The notes under the pieces were generated by a model. That model ran no database searches. It was not told the origin of the DNA and saw nothing but the letters and a program-made list of their open reading frames with translations. The position numbers were made by a program, and so were the translations under genes. Of a stretch of DNA of 60,000 bases, positions 12,601 through 23,320 are shown in pieces (positions within the stretch are counted from its first letter, which is position 1; the number at the start of each line of letters is the position of its first letter). The DNA is from Liolophura sinensis (taxonomy: Eukaryota > Mollusca > Polyplacophora > Chitonida > Chitonidae). The stretch covers positions 48,392,046-48,452,045 of the forward strand of contig NC_088302.1 of assembly GCF_032854445.1 (NCBI RefSeq), written 5' to 3'.

Positions 12601-14852
12601 TGAGCCTGTATTCATGCATAGTTTTATGTGGTCTATTTAGTGATGCCTACTTCGATTTTTAGAGGTCTTTTCCTTTAATGGGAACAGAGTGTGACTGATT
12701 TGTGACAGATGTAAAAGGATTTTCATATGCAACAGAAATGTTGGAGAGTGTGATAATGTTTCAGAGAGAACAAACTTAATGGATAAAGGCTGACACCGAT
12801 GTGTTACAGACGGATACAGGTTCCCATAAGCTGCACAACTTAGCAGGAAACAGTTTCTCCCATAATAACAGACTTTTAAGTACATAACACGATTTCTTGC
12901 ATCGATCGATGCTTCAGCCTTAATTAAAGTAACTTTTCTAAAAACGATACATGTACATACACGTGTTAGAAAACCTTCCCACATTACAAAAACGGCCATT
13001 CGTAAATTTGATCTACTGACCTTGTATCACGGACCGAAAGCGAATGATATATTTTTGCGTTTGATCAGCGACACGAAATCCACACGGACTCCAGGGTGAA
13101 AGGCTCACGCACAAAACAGGTATATGTACGTTTTGTCTTAAGATGTTTTGTTTCTGTCCATACACGACTTAATATGTAATGTGCTAATTTGTCTTCTGAT
13201 AACGGACTTTCTTGTGGGTTGACTGGTCGCTGTGAGACGTTAAGCCACTCCATTATTACAGTCTAGACACGCATCTTGGCAATCCTCCAAATAAATTCTA
13301 TAAATCTGTACTGAAATGCCCCGTATACGACATTGGACTTTCAAGCAAAATGGGCAATTTCCCGGTCAAGTGGTGAGTGTTTAGACCCCTTTACGCTTGC
13401 ATGGAATTAAAAGGCCTTCACGCTATCTACGTATGACATATGCTTAATGATCTTCATGTAAAACATCTTACATAAAAACATACACGGTGCGTGTTGAGAC
13501 GTAAGTTAACACTATCGAGAAAGAATGAAATAAAATAGCATCTGTTAGAAAAGATGGCAGATTTGGCTTGAACAACACCTTTGACTTTGGCATCAATTGT
13601 GTATTGTGTATTGTGCTACGCAAAAATGAAAATAAAAGAACAGAGTTATTAATAATAAAATACTCAAGTGGTAAGGGATCAGTTTTCATCGGTATATATG
13701 TATAACGTATTTCTGCTCAAATCTCCCTTGAATCGACGAAGAATTTCACACAAAAACTGTAGATTCATATACTTGAGCTGTTTGGCCTATAACAGAGGGT
13801 ATATCGAAGGTATCACGTTAGTATCATTCAGCTCTGTCTACACGCATATTTGATACATAGATGCACAGCTTAAGCTGTAAAAGGAAGTCGTGTGTGTATT
13901 TTTGAAGTCTACAAACGTTGGATATTTCAAATATGCTCCGTTTTAGGTGCACGAATGTTAATATCTAAGATGTGCATATACATACTCGGATATCTGAGGT
14001 GGTTGACATGAGGCATTTGAACATATGAAGATGCTTGGTAGTGGCTATTTGAAGTGCATGATGGTGCGTATTTGACGTGTGTAGGTGTCTGTTTGAGGTG
14101 TGCGTATTTCTGGTGTATGGTGGTGGATATTTCAGGTGCACGAAGCTGGGCATTTCAGGTGTACGACGGTGGCTATTTCAGGTCTACGAAGATGGTATTT
14201 CAGGTATATAGGAGTGCGCACTTTAGGTGCACGGCGGTGGGTATTTTAGGCATACAACGGTGCACATTTCAGGTGTACGACGGTGAGTATTTCAGGTGTA
14301 GGACATTGTATTACAGATGTACGACGGTGGGTATTTCAGGTATACGACGGTGGGTATTTCAGGTGTACGACGGTAGGTATTTTAGGTGTACAACGGTGAT
14401 TATTTCAGGCGGATGACAGGTGATATAAGGTGTATACATGACTGGTTGCGTGAGGTGTATGACAATGGGTATTTGAGTGTGGATATTTCGGATACATGAT
14501 TCGCAAAAAACATCACTACACATGGTGAGGATGTGACTACAGGAGAGGCTGGGGGTGAAATTTCCCCCGGTTGCGTTATCCTACCACTACTCGGATAGAT
14601 CAACCGTTTGTCCCGCAATAGCCCATAGGCTTCCATTCACTTTAACCTGAATTCTGCCCTATATAAGGGCGAGTTCAGACAGTGGTACACTGCTGCGTGC
14701 ATAATGCTGTAGCAGTGGGATTTAATTACTATGTCCATACCTTCTGATGGGTAACATCAAAGTACGCTTACCTTCTCTCCTCGGTTCCCTGTTTCAAACA
14801 GTAACAGTTCGTTCCCTTTAAGAACCAGCCACTGTCGTTTCCAGGAGCCGTA
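3633..14852 (-). CDS. PH-domain protein, three internal exons (partial gene)
   Basis: Three minus-strand exons, all phase 0 at both ends, assemble into most of a pleckstrin homology domain, a fold that binds phosphoinositides or protein partners at membranes. Exon 14852-14772 (27 codons) gives strands 1-2 with YGSWKRQWLVLKGNELLLFE. Exon 5787-5686 (34 codons) starts PVWKVKLDE and ends KSKKKRFR. Exon 3689-3633 (19 codons) reads CQGENDRDLWVAYINGLAH, the C-terminal helix with the invariant Trp. Borders are ACAG/TAC and AAG/GTAAGC, ACAG/CCG and AGG/GTAAGT, GCAG/TGC and CAC/GTAAGT. The basic KRQW and KSKKKR patches suit phosphoinositide binding (inference). The first dozen residues of the domain and all 5' exons were not found, so the protein class is unknown. 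The intron between the first two exons is about 9 kb and holds the 59-bp satellite. Confidence 0.82.
3690..5685. other. Intron of the PH gene without recognised feature
   Basis: About 2 kb of AT-rich intron on the minus strand. An open frame at 3690-3900 runs directly into the acceptor of the 3633-3689 exon; I treat it as intronic. There is a 19-20 bp direct duplication near 4741-4775 and nothing else I can support. Confidence 0.4.
6632..6994. mobile_element. Non-autonomous DNA transposon (TIR element, 363 bp)
   Basis: The element is bounded by terminal inverted repeats beginning TACCCCGTTCA, and the right end reads GTGTGAACGGGGTA. A TAA at 6629-6631 and another at 6995-6997 look like a 3-bp target-site duplication. 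A TWA duplication would suit the PIF/Harbinger superfamily, but the terminus is not diagnostic. Inside are repeated GGTTTAA and GTGTGAACG motifs in both orientations and no coding frame. It is inserted in the 9 kb intron of the PH gene. Confidence 0.72.
7455..9920. repeat. 59-bp satellite array, about 40 copies
   Basis: Head-to-tail units of 59 bp with core ACCAAGAATCGTTACTCAG then TGTGATCAGGACGTGT then AAGAAACATAGATGA. The register shifts by one base per 60-base line, which fixes the period. Central copies from about 7700 to 9400 are highly similar. The left edge (7455-7690) and right edge (after 9840) are diverged. From about 9408 a three-unit higher-order period appears. The array lies within an intron of the PH gene on the minus strand. 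Confidence 0.96.
9935..11060. other. Sequence without recognised feature
   Basis: Intronic sequence of the PH gene. Only short open frames with no family resemblance are present, and no repeat could be delimited. Confidence 0.35.
11060..12850. repeat. Diverged tandem repeat, about 90-120 bp units
   Basis: A motif AGAGAGAACAAACTCAGTG followed by TTTGGCAGAGCTGTGTTACAG and ATGGACAGAAATTCACATAA recurs at about 11273, 11389, 11479 and 11574, with weaker copies near 12143 and 12765. Spacing is irregular (116, 90, 95 bp), as in an old decaying array. Short open frames on both strands inside it derive from the repeat. Confidence 0.75.
12850..13920. other. Sequence without recognised feature
   Basis: AT-rich intron of the PH gene. 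No exon with good splice borders was seen. Confidence 0.35.
13925..14500. repeat. 23-bp minisatellite
   Basis: Imperfect units of TATTTCAGGTGTACGACGGTGGG type, 23 bp each, best preserved between 14110 and 14420. Because 23 is not a multiple of three, the unit is read in rotating frames. It happens to be free of stops over about 120 codons on the plus strand. Confidence 0.9.
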
Positions 14853-15518
14853 CTGTAACACAAGCAATACAACAATATGTATACGAAGGCACACCGACTG
14901 GCAAAAGACCTGTTTTAACTCGGGACAGCGCTAGACATACTAAAAAAAGGCCCGTAAGAGATTACAGGCGTTTGTGAAAAGCTTAACGGAGGGTAGCTTC
15001 TTTAGGCAGCCTTGCTAAGGCTCTACATGTACGTGTGACCCACGTGGGGGTCTGATATAGGCACAGGCTTCACTGAAGCATACAGATCTGCATTAAGCAG
15101 GTCTGTCACCTCAGGCTATATTCCCAAACTCTCTATATTATTTTTGGAGGGATATTTATTATAAGTTAGCTGTTAGGGGGCCGTGCTAAAATATCCCCAG
15201 TGTCCGATTAATAACAACAGGCTATTGGACACCATTTCAGCTTCATCATGCTCGAACCGAGGTATAATGAGATCCAAAATTACCTATACTTATGTACGTG
15301 TACCTCATCCCTAATTCTGTATACATTCACATTCCTTGCTTTTCAGAATACGTGAAAGACAAGTGTACACGTGTATACTGCGATTAGAAGTAGGAGCAAA
15401 CGATTCCACATGGGACATCAGCTACTGTATTACTGCATACCTGATTAATTTGAATCACTTTGGTACTATACTTCGTGTTCAAGATTATTTCATTTGCTCA
15501 GTTGTCTTATCTTTGCAG

Positions 15519-15780
15519 CAAGGAAACCAAGCCGACTCAGCAACCATTTGTCTTTGCTTGGCACCTGAATAATACTTTCACGTGTATACCAGAAAGAGAT
15601 TCCGGGGTTTCCTGCGTGGCCTATCGATATTCCTGCGTGGCCTATCGATATTCCTACGTGGCCTATCGATATTCCTCCGTGACCTATAGATATTCCTCAG
15701 TGGCCTATCGAGTTTCCTCCATGATTAATGGCCTGCCTGGTTTCTTTTCACCTAAAAGCCTGATCACATCTTGTCAGTGA
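15519..15780 (+). CDS. Candidate exon with in-frame heptapeptide repeat
   Basis: A strong-looking plus-strand acceptor (TTGTCTTATCTTTGCAG at 15502-15518) opens a frame in which, after one base, KETKPTQQPFVFAWHLNN is readable. It runs 87 codons to TGA at 15778-15780. From about 15606 to 15715 it passes through five copies of a 21-bp repeat encoding (S-x-V-A-Y-R-Y). The repeat length is a multiple of three, so the frame is kept. No partner exon or homology was recognised, so it could be chance plus a minisatellite. It lies upstream of the known PH exons in that gene's transcriptional sense and on the opposite strand. Confidence 0.25.
15606..15715. repeat. 21-bp minisatellite, five copies
   Basis: Units of TCCTGCGTGGCCTATCGATAT type, 21 bp, five copies with few substitutions. 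Confidence 0.92.
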
Positions 15781-15814
15781 AATATATCTTTAGTGCTTTA
15801 GTCACATAATATAT

Positions 15815-15980
15815 AAATAAATTTATTTATTTATTTCATTGGTGTTTTACGCCGTACCCAGGAATATTTCACGTCGGCCGTCATTATGGTCAGGGGGAAC
15901 CGGGCAGAGCCCGTTGGCGGCAGACCTTTCCACGTCCAGCCAGAGCGGAATCCAGCATAAGCTGGACAAGTAAATAAATA
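15815..15980 (-). mobile_element. SINE copy, diverged
   Basis: The plus strand shows ATTTATTTATTT, then TTGGTGTTTTACGCCGTACC, then AACCGGGCAGAGCCCG. This is the reverse complement of the family order (tRNA-like head, core, AAAT tail), so the element is on the minus strand. The core is internally shortened. An extra (AAAT)n tract follows at 15967-15985. Confidence 0.85.
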
Positions 15981-16458
15981 AATAAAGCCTTCCCATGAGT
16001 TATCTAGTCCTTCATGAAAGGGAGACGTCGAAGATAAATGCGCTCATATTGCGGAAATTGCCAAAACGAATAAGGTACACGCTGGTGTTAAAAGTATTTT
16101 CATTTGAAGCACTACAGTCATATCCCCCTGTTAATAAAAGCAGGTGAATCCTTGAAAAATATAGACGTCTTCATTCAAATTGCCTGTTAACGTGACAGCA
16201 GTGTAGAAGTATGCTTTTCACACAAGCCAATTCAGATGAGTTCACTTCCTTATGTTTGAAAACTACATTGTACACATTTATATGCTGCATAATAATTCTA
16301 TTACTTTCTTGACAGAGCTTGAATCTCAAACAGACAACGAAGGGCTTTAGAATTATATCTATACTATCTATCTAATATATGGGTTAGCTCGCCATGAATT
16401 TTGTGCACATGATGGCGGGTCTCTTAATCTTGACCTCTGTCGGCTTTGACTTTGACTT

Positions 16459-16459
16459 T

Positions 16460-16532
<73 letters not shown>
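16459..16532. repeat. (TA)n microsatellite
   Basis: More than 30 TA dinucleotides with one AATA interruption near 16481. Confidence 0.97.
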
Positions 16533-16534
<2 letters not shown>

Positions 16535-16564
16535 TATCTGTCAATTAGTGGGAGATGAAAATGA

Positions 16565-16770
16565 TACTTATTTATATTTATTTATTTATTTGATTGGTGT
16601 TTTACGCCGTACTCAAGAATATTTCACTTATACGACGGCGGCCAGCATTATGGTGGGTGGAAACCGGGCACGGGAAACCGGGGGAAACCCACGACGATCC
16701 GCAGGTTGCTGGCAGACCTTCCCACGTACGGCCGGATAGGAAGCCAGCATGAGCTGGACTTGAACTCACA
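16565..16770 (-). mobile_element. SINE copy, nearly full core
   Basis: ATTT tail complement at 16565-16590, then GGTGTTTTACGCCGTACTC, the ACGACGGCGGCCAGCATTATGG block, the CCGGGGGAAACCCACGA block, and the GACTTGAACTCACATGCG segment next to the head. The orientation is minus. Confidence 0.93.
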
Positions 16771-16840
16771 TGCGTCTGCCAGTGTATATGGTGCTAAAAG
16801 AAAACACTATTTAATATGGAATCATGCTCAATAAATTTCA

Positions 16841-17060
16841 GGCCCCGGAATCACGAATCAACATGAGACTAGAGTCAAAATTTCGAATCACTTTAAAATT
16901 GTTATTTCTTACGTGACAAGGTCAAAATATTTCTTGACAACGAAAATTCTTGGTAAGCTGCTGTAATACAAATAACAGCTAAAATAGCGGAAAGGAACAT
17001 AGCAAGTTTATTGATTGGAATTTGGACTTAAGTCTGAGATCACTTTGTGATCCCGGGGCC
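16841..17060. mobile_element. Hairpin MITE family A, copy 1
   Basis: Ends are inverted repeats: the left begins GGCCCCGGAATCACGAA and the right ends TTGTGATCCCGGGGCC, with inverted similarity continuing about 45 bp inward through (A)GTCAAAATTT. The centre contains a GGTCAAAATATTTCTTGACAA block shared with the copies near 38.8, 47.6 and 50.9 kb. There is no coding capacity and no clear target-site duplication. Confidence 0.75.
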
Positions 17061-17096
17061 AGGCTCTCTCGGGCACACTTGTACATTCGTTGTGGA

Positions 17097-17304
17097 GCAG
17101 ATTCCACAAAGCCGTTTGTGTCTTATGTCAAAATTTAAAACCTCTTCACAATGCTCAGTTTTTGGTATTGGAGGTTGAAATTTAGACACATTTGTTTTTA
17201 GATAACAATAAGGTGGACAAAATTTTAATTTCTACAGTCGAAAGGTAAGCTTTAAGAGTGCATTTCAAATTTTGACGTGTCAGAAATGTCTTTGTGGAAT
17301 CGGC
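17097..17304. mobile_element. Hairpin MITE family B
   Basis: Terminal inverted repeats of about 38 bp: GCAGATTCCACAAAGCCGTT on the left and TGTCTTTGTGGAATCGGC on the right, both leading inward to a TCAAAATTT block. A single end of the same type is seen at about 21790-21853. Confidence 0.68.
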
Positions 17305-17399
17305 TTCGTATGATCGGGACAGGATTGCTCAGAAAAAAGATGGGGACATTATCTTTGTTCCGTAGCCTTGATTTGAGGTAAGACACATATCATGTTTAA

Positions 17400-17620
17400 C
17401 CAATAATTTATTTGACTTGTGTTTAACATCGAGCCCATGGATTGTTTTCACTTGTATGGCGGTGGTCAGACTTATGAGTCTCCGGAGTCAACCACCACGG
17501 GGTAGCCTACCTGGCGAACGTCCGGACTTACAGCCTCAGTGGAAACAACCACAGCTGGATTCGAACACGCGACTCTTTGGTCAAGAGATTCATGGTTTCA
17601 GTGAGCCATATCTTTAATTA
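17400..17620 (-). mobile_element. Old SINE copy with tRNA-like head
   Basis: Read on the minus strand, a tRNA-like segment with a B-box-like GTGTTCGAATCC precedes a degraded core and a TTAT-rich tail complement at 17400-17415. It is diverged from the younger copies. Confidence 0.6.
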
Positions 17621-18424
17621 TCTGGGCCTAGTTGACCAAAATTGTATTAGAACTTAAGCCCGGTTTTGATTTTAGCTGAGACTAAAGTGATTTGGATTAG
17701 TATGAGACTAGGTATAAAGATTTCAGTCTGGTTTAACTTTAACACACTTTTGAACAACTGGCCTCTGAGTCTACGAGGGCCCCCTTTATACTTTTTAGTG
17801 CTCCAGATAAGGGAGGGTGCCTACTGGTCCTGCACTATAGGCGTGGTGCATCAACGTTAGAGATTGTCTATTGCTCACCAAAGGGCTAGCAGTAACTTTC
17901 GAATGCGAAGATACATATGGGGAATTTTGGGCTACAGGTTAAACTATATACAGAAGACGAAGTGAAAAAAAGAAAACAAAAAAAAACAAACAAAGAAAAA
18001 AAAAAACACTGCCATTCTATTCCAGAACCAATTGCATAAGTTCATCTGATGGAAGTTAAAAGTAATATCTTAAATTACGTAAAATAGCATTTAACTTGTA
18101 CATGTATATGCATGGTCGTGTAAAATATTTTAAAAGTCTTCCACATCGTATATAATCAAGGCTAACGAAAAGCAAATTCGCTAAGTCACGTTTAATTTAA
18201 AGTTTGATGTCTGTCTCTATTGCTGCAGGTACTTTCTTCGAAAGCGTGTCATGTTCACGTTACATATAAACAAAACATTCATGTGTTTTAGCCTAAGGTA
18301 TTACCAAAGTCAGCCGATTACAACGGAATAAAAATGTGACTTCTGGCGATCATGTGGTATGGCAAAACTCTTCTTAATTAAGGCTACTAAAAGTAAAATC
18401 ATGTTCACTAGCATCATTAAGTCA

Positions 18425-18725
18425 CTTCTTCATACATCACTTTAGCCAGAATGTGGGTCAGTCGTATAGGGCACCTCAGTCACGAAGGACACGCAATGCG
18501 GGTTCAACCTCGCCTATGTTGGAGTTTGTTCGTGGGGACATTTACGCAATGTTATTATTGTCGAAGGCGTGGCACGTTATTTAGTTCGTAAGACTGGATT
18601 TGTGGTGTTTTACGCCGTTCTCAGAGTAAACCTTTTTCACTTTGCGGGAACCATGCACGGAGACCTCTATATATAAAGGCCTTAACAAGAGCTGAATTCG
18701 GACGCGTGACCTCACAGTTCAAAAG
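18425..18725. mobile_element. Two degraded SINE-like segments
   Basis: The stretch 18445-18520 on the plus strand resembles a tRNA-derived head, with GGGTTCAACCTCG as a B-box-like block. The stretch 18598-18725 contains GTGGTGTTTTACGCCGTTCTC, the tail-side core of the main SINE in minus orientation, ending in GACGCGTGACCTCACAG near the head. Confidence 0.5.
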
Positions 18726-19230
18726 GCCAAACAGATCTGAGCTGAGGCAGTTTACACTGTGTGACTAGACACGGTCTATATAGGTAAATTATATGCGATG
18801 TACACAAAGGTGAGAAAAGCATTCAATATGAATGCATCTTTGTCACTTTCAGAGACCATGTTGCACCTCTAGCGGCGAATAAAGTAAACAAGTCATACTA
18901 AATATGACCATTTCAAATCAAACAAGCCAGCTTTCTCTTCTGATTTGGGATCAGTAAGCTGCAACGACATGAGGGTATTCCCCTCCGGCTTTTCCATCTA
19001 TTAATATTGTCGCCGTCTTACTCATATGTATGACCGCCAATGCCGAAAATATTGAATTGTGAATTCATACACAGCGAGTTCCACGCGCGTATTGCAAAGT
19101 GGCCCAATCGTGGACATGCCTTGTCTGTACGTGTATGTTGGATAGGCTGTGGTTGATATAAATGGGCACTTTACAGTCATGTATTGCATCACAATTATTC
19201 TGTATATAGAACGACATAGATTTACCCTAG

Positions 19231-20340
19231 TATAGTATAACATTGTGTATCACATATTTTTGTACTTTAAAGAAACGGACTGTCTAGTATCAAATTGTGT
19301 ATCACATATTTTTGTACTTTAAAGAAACGGACTGTCTAGTATAACATTGTGTATCACATATTTTTGTATTTTAAAGAAACGGACTGTGTAGTATAACATT
19401 GTGTATCACATATTTTTGTATTTTAAAGAAACGGACTGTGTAGTATAACATTGTGTATCACATATTTCTGTACAGGCACAGAATTTGGTGTGGCGTGCCG
19501 CATCACATATTTTTATACTCTATACAGGCACGGAGTTTGCATCATATATCTTTGAACAGTATGGAACGCACTTTATGCCGTGAAAGACGGTATCACATAT
19601 TTTTGTACAGTGCATGCAGAAACGTACTTTGTATCACGTCTGTATACATATATACAGGTACGTATTTTGCCGTGACGTCCTATAACATGTCATAATGTTG
19701 AACATGCAGAAACGCACTTAGCAGTGACGAACCTTACTTGGAGAGTGACACTTTGAATAAAACATATTTTGTCATATATTTTTGTACTCTGCAGAAACGC
19801 ACTTGGCTAGGATATACCGTATACCACGTATTATTGTACTACAAGCATACAGTCATATAGTGGCATGCCGTATCACGAATTTAATGCTGGAAAGACATAC
19901 CTGGCATAGATATACCGTATCACGTATCCTTAATGCTCGACCAGCAGTGCACTTAGCGAAGACTTGTCAAAAGCACACCATAATGCTTGAAAGACACGCA
20001 TTTAGCAGGGACATGTCATATCACACACCGGGTCTGTCAGCAAACTGCGGATGGCTATGCCCGGTTTCCACCCACCATAATGCTGGCCGCCTTCGTATAA
20101 GTGAAATATTCTTGAGTACGGCGTAAAACACCAATCAAATAAATAAATAAATAAATAAATCATATCACACACCGTAATGCTCTAAAGACTCATTTAGCAG
20201 GGACATGTCATATCACATAATATAATGCTGAACAGAAACCCATTTAGTAGAGACATATCACACCACACATCATAATGCTCAAAGACACTCATTTTAGCAG
20301 GGACATGCCATTACACACCTTAAAGCTCGAGAGAACCACA
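19231..20340. repeat. 52-bp tandem repeat grading into diverged copies
   Basis: Five almost identical 52-bp units (TTGTGTATCACATATTTTTG plus TACTTTAAAGAAACGGACTG) occupy 19231-19475. Looser relatives keyed on TATCACATATTTTTG and CATTTAGCAGGGACATGTCA continue to about 20340. A SINE has inserted at 20031. Confidence 0.9.
20031..20159 (+). mobile_element. 5'-truncated SINE with perfect 15-bp target duplication
   Basis: It contains the core from CTGCGGATGG through CCACCATAATGCTGGCCGCC and GTACGGCGTAAAACACCAATC to an (AAAT)n tail. TCATATCACACACCG occurs at 20016-20030 and again at 20160-20174, flanking the insert exactly. The head is missing. The perfect duplication shows a fairly recent insertion into the 52-bp-type array. 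Confidence 0.93.
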
Positions 20341-21390
20341 TTTAACAACGACATACCGTGCTTTTCTCTTCGACCCGTCCCTTCTCGGTAATTCAGAATA
20401 GAGCACTCCTTGACAAACATGGCTGTATATATATATACGATATGTCAAGGTCTGTATCACATCACACATATGTGTTCTTGAACACACAGGTCGCAGAACT
20501 GAAAGGGTTCTGAAATACAAATATATAAAGCAGATATTATTTAATTTTAAAGAAGAACTCGCACTAACTGAAAGTTAAACAGACCTTTTGACAATTCTAT
20601 AGCCTTTGTGCATTCATGAATATTTTAAAAGCATAAATAAATAAAACTTTATGGAGATCTGTGACTGTTTTATCAAATTATTTAACGAAAGATCAAAAAC
20701 CCCTTCCACTTCGCCAGTGTTAACACACCTTTATACATAAAACAAAGGAGCAATCGTCATACATGGTACTATACCTATTTAACTGGTTGCTGTTTATCGA
20801 CCTAGTCCAACGTTTTGGAGGTATAACCGGAGTGCCCGGGGTTAAAAAACCCATGGCCTTTGAAAAGTCACTGATGAAGTTTTCCACGTGTAAAGCATAC
20901 AAATAGGCACATCATACTGATGAACGACAACAACGATAGCCTGCGCAAACGGCCGCAGGAGTATCATCCACGAGGCGTGCGGGGGTCGTTATATACGAAA
21001 ACGTGAGCAAAGGGGCATATCTCTGTAGCAACGGTTCCTATCATTTGTGTTATTCTACAATATAATATTCATCTATTCTTTCACAGTCATGTTTGTGCAT
21101 GGCTGGGGATCGAAAAGGACAATCTTCTATTATATATATAAATTGCCAAAAGGTGCGGGATATTTATATATACGGTAGGCTATACATAAGCAATCGCCAT
21201 TAATATTCAGTATTTTAAATTAGACAAGCAGTGTATCAACAATACCGAGACATCTGATACAGGAAAAGATAAGCACACAGGGGCAGGTTTTAATGTACGG
21301 AAACTGACTGACAAGTTTGAATGCCGAAACTAACCGGATTCACATGCACATCAGCCTGATCAACATCGGTTTGTTTTGACGACTTCCATT
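20340..21390. other. Sequence without recognised feature
   Basis: No exon with consistent borders. A minus-strand stretch near 20340-20430 resembles the start of a PH domain (GVLYSELPRRDGSKRKAR, then GTATGT), but its phase does not fit the PH exon at 14772, so it is not annotated. Confidence 0.3.
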
Positions 21391-21394
21391 TACT

Positions 21395-21560
21395 TTTTTT
21401 TTTGATTGTTGTTTTATACTCAAGAATATTTCAGTTATAGCATCGGCGGCCAGCATTATGATGGGAGGAAACCGGGCAGAACCGGGGGAAACCCACGACC
21501 ATCCCCAGGTTGTTGACAGAATATCCCACGTATGGTTGGAGAGGGAGCGTAGGCAGTCGT
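21395..21560 (-). mobile_element. SINE copy
   Basis: GATTGTTGTTTTATACTCAAG, then the CGGCGGCCAGCATTATGATGG and ACCGGGGGAAACCCACGACC blocks, in minus orientation. The head side is not recognisable beyond 21555. Confidence 0.88.
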
Positions 21561-21663
21561 ATAAGACGTCATGAACAACTGTATTTGTCGATTTATTCAT
21601 ATTTACACAATCGTATTTTCTATGAATATTCCCAACTTTTTTTTTGAAATTATATACATATAC

Positions 21664-21667
<4 letters not shown>

Positions 21668-21718
<51 letters not shown>
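21668..21718. repeat. (TA)n microsatellite
   Basis: About 25 uninterrupted TA dinucleotides. Confidence 0.97.
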
Positions 21719-21719
<1 letters not shown>

Positions 21720-21720
<1 letters not shown>

Positions 21721-22890
21721 TAGAAATTAAAAATTTAATCACCTATCTATAAAATAGTATCATTTTAACATAAATGTGTCATAATTTCAATATATTTTAA
21801 GCTTGGAGACAAGGTTTGACTTTACCGAAATGGCTTTGTGGATCGGCTTCTGTTGTCTTTCGATCAGGTCTATCTCTGCTATAGATGTGAACACAGAATT
21901 ATAATCAATTGACAATATGCACATCAGTATGAATACGAAAACTAACCACCGACCGGAATTGACACACACCAGGCCGAGAATGGTGTAGTAATTTTCTGAT
22001 TGTGATAAGCATACCATATACACAGATAAAAGGACCTATAAATCGAAAATTTTGCCAAAAAATGATCAACACAAATTCAGTCCAAGTTTTGCTGTTGTTT
22101 TAGAATAACCCAAATAATTATCTGTCAGAAAATATCGGCCTCGTCTGCGTACACGTGCTACGGTTCAAAATCTGTAGCACGTAAACGTTCGTAAAATTTA
22201 TAGTTTGCGTAGCCTTATATCTTTTTTAAACTTTAGAATCATTTCACTACTATGAATACGACAGATACGAGTTTGCTATTTTGTGGAAGGCAATAATTTC
22301 AGCTATTCTAGAGTAATAGAGTAAATTTTAATTTAATTAACGAATACGGATTTTTTGCCATAATTCTCCGTTATCTGGCATGTTTAAATGCAGAATTGAA
22401 TCTGCTGATCAATGATCAGAAGGACATTACAAACCTTTGATCTGTTAGGACAGCCTGAAGAGTATCACATCACGGTATGATATATACTGTAACACTTGAC
22501 TTTGGACGGCTGCAATACGTATGTAGGACTAAGTACTAAATGTCAAGAACGGGAATGTAGGCCTACAACGTATAATGTACATATACAGTTGGTCACCGCG
22601 TGTATATGTAGGCCTACGCGGCGTGTTCGGTTGGCTGGAGAGTCCATCTGGCTGAATCATATATATTGGGTACAGAGTCTTATACTCTGGACATTTCAGC
22701 TTAAATGTTTGACTGTATTAAGGAGTGTCCCTACAGGGAAACGCTGCGCTTCAATTGACGCGAATATATCTCATGCTGGGTAATTACACGTGCAAACTTA
22801 TTCACTGAGCTCTCACTTGTCCATAGATATAGCTGTTCATATAGATATATATGAGGTATATTCATATGTAGGGCCCCTTTTCCCCAAACC
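21720..22890. other. Sequence with one MITE-B end, otherwise unassigned
   Basis: The stretch 21790-21853 ends in GGCTTTGTGGATCGGCTTC, matching one terminus of MITE family B. A 95-codon open frame at 22496-22783 on the plus strand has no recognisable domain and no supporting borders. Confidence 0.35.
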
Positions 22891-22968
22891 TATTCAAACA
22901 TTTCTTTATACTGTACTGTAAAGGTCGCTGTCCTTAGCTTTCATAAATTTACTTTGTTGATGTTTTAG

Positions 22969-23031
22969 AATGCGTCCAGTATTACCAGCGGTGATGAGAG
23001 TTATGACTCTACAGAACCTGGCGGACCCTGA
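22969..23031 (+). CDS. Candidate terminal exon, copy 1
   Basis: After TTTGTTGATGTTTTAG, a phase-0 frame of 20 codons to TGA reads NASSITSGDESYDSTEPGGP. It is acidic and serine-rich, like the cytoplasmic end of a receptor or adaptor. The composition and codons look protein-like, but no upstream exon was found, so the gene is unknown. On the minus strand the same stretch is also partly open. Confidence 0.35.
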   Translation, partial: NASSITSGDESYDSTEPGGP

Positions 23032-23257
23032 ACAAAACATCACAACAAACATCACAACAAAACATCACAATGAAACATCACAACAACACATCACAACAAA
23101 ACATCACAAGAAACATCACAACAAAACATCACAACAAACATCACAGCAAACATCACAACAAAACATCACAGCAAACATCATCACAAACATTTCTTTATAC
23201 TGTACTGTAAAGGTCGCTGTCCTTAGCTTTCATAAATTTACTTTGTTGATGTTTTAG

Positions 23258-23320
23258 AATGCGTCCAGTATTACCAGCGGTGATGAGGGTTATGACTCTA
23301 CAGAACCTGGCGGACCCTGA
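23258..23320 (+). CDS. Candidate terminal exon, copy 2
   Basis: Second copy of the preceding exon within the 289-bp duplication, with the same acceptor and stop. One difference changes codon 11 from Ser to Gly (AGT to GGT). An AATAAA at 23384-23389 follows 64 bp after the stop codon and could serve as a polyadenylation signal. Confidence 0.33.
   Translation, partial: NASSITSGDEGYDSTEPGGP

Noticed and set aside
14054-14416. 120-codon plus-strand open frame rich in Tyr, Gly, Phe
   Set aside because: It is the 23-bp minisatellite read in rotating frames, so no stable protein repeat exists.
16446-16739. 97-codon frame with an IYIYIY tract
   Set aside because: It is a translation of the (TA)n microsatellite and the adjacent SINE.
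20340-20440. Minus-strand GVLYSELPRRDGSKRKAR before GTATGT, resembling the start of a PH domain
   Set aside because: It ends in phase 2, whereas the next PH exon begins in phase 0. The phase-0 frame contains a stop.
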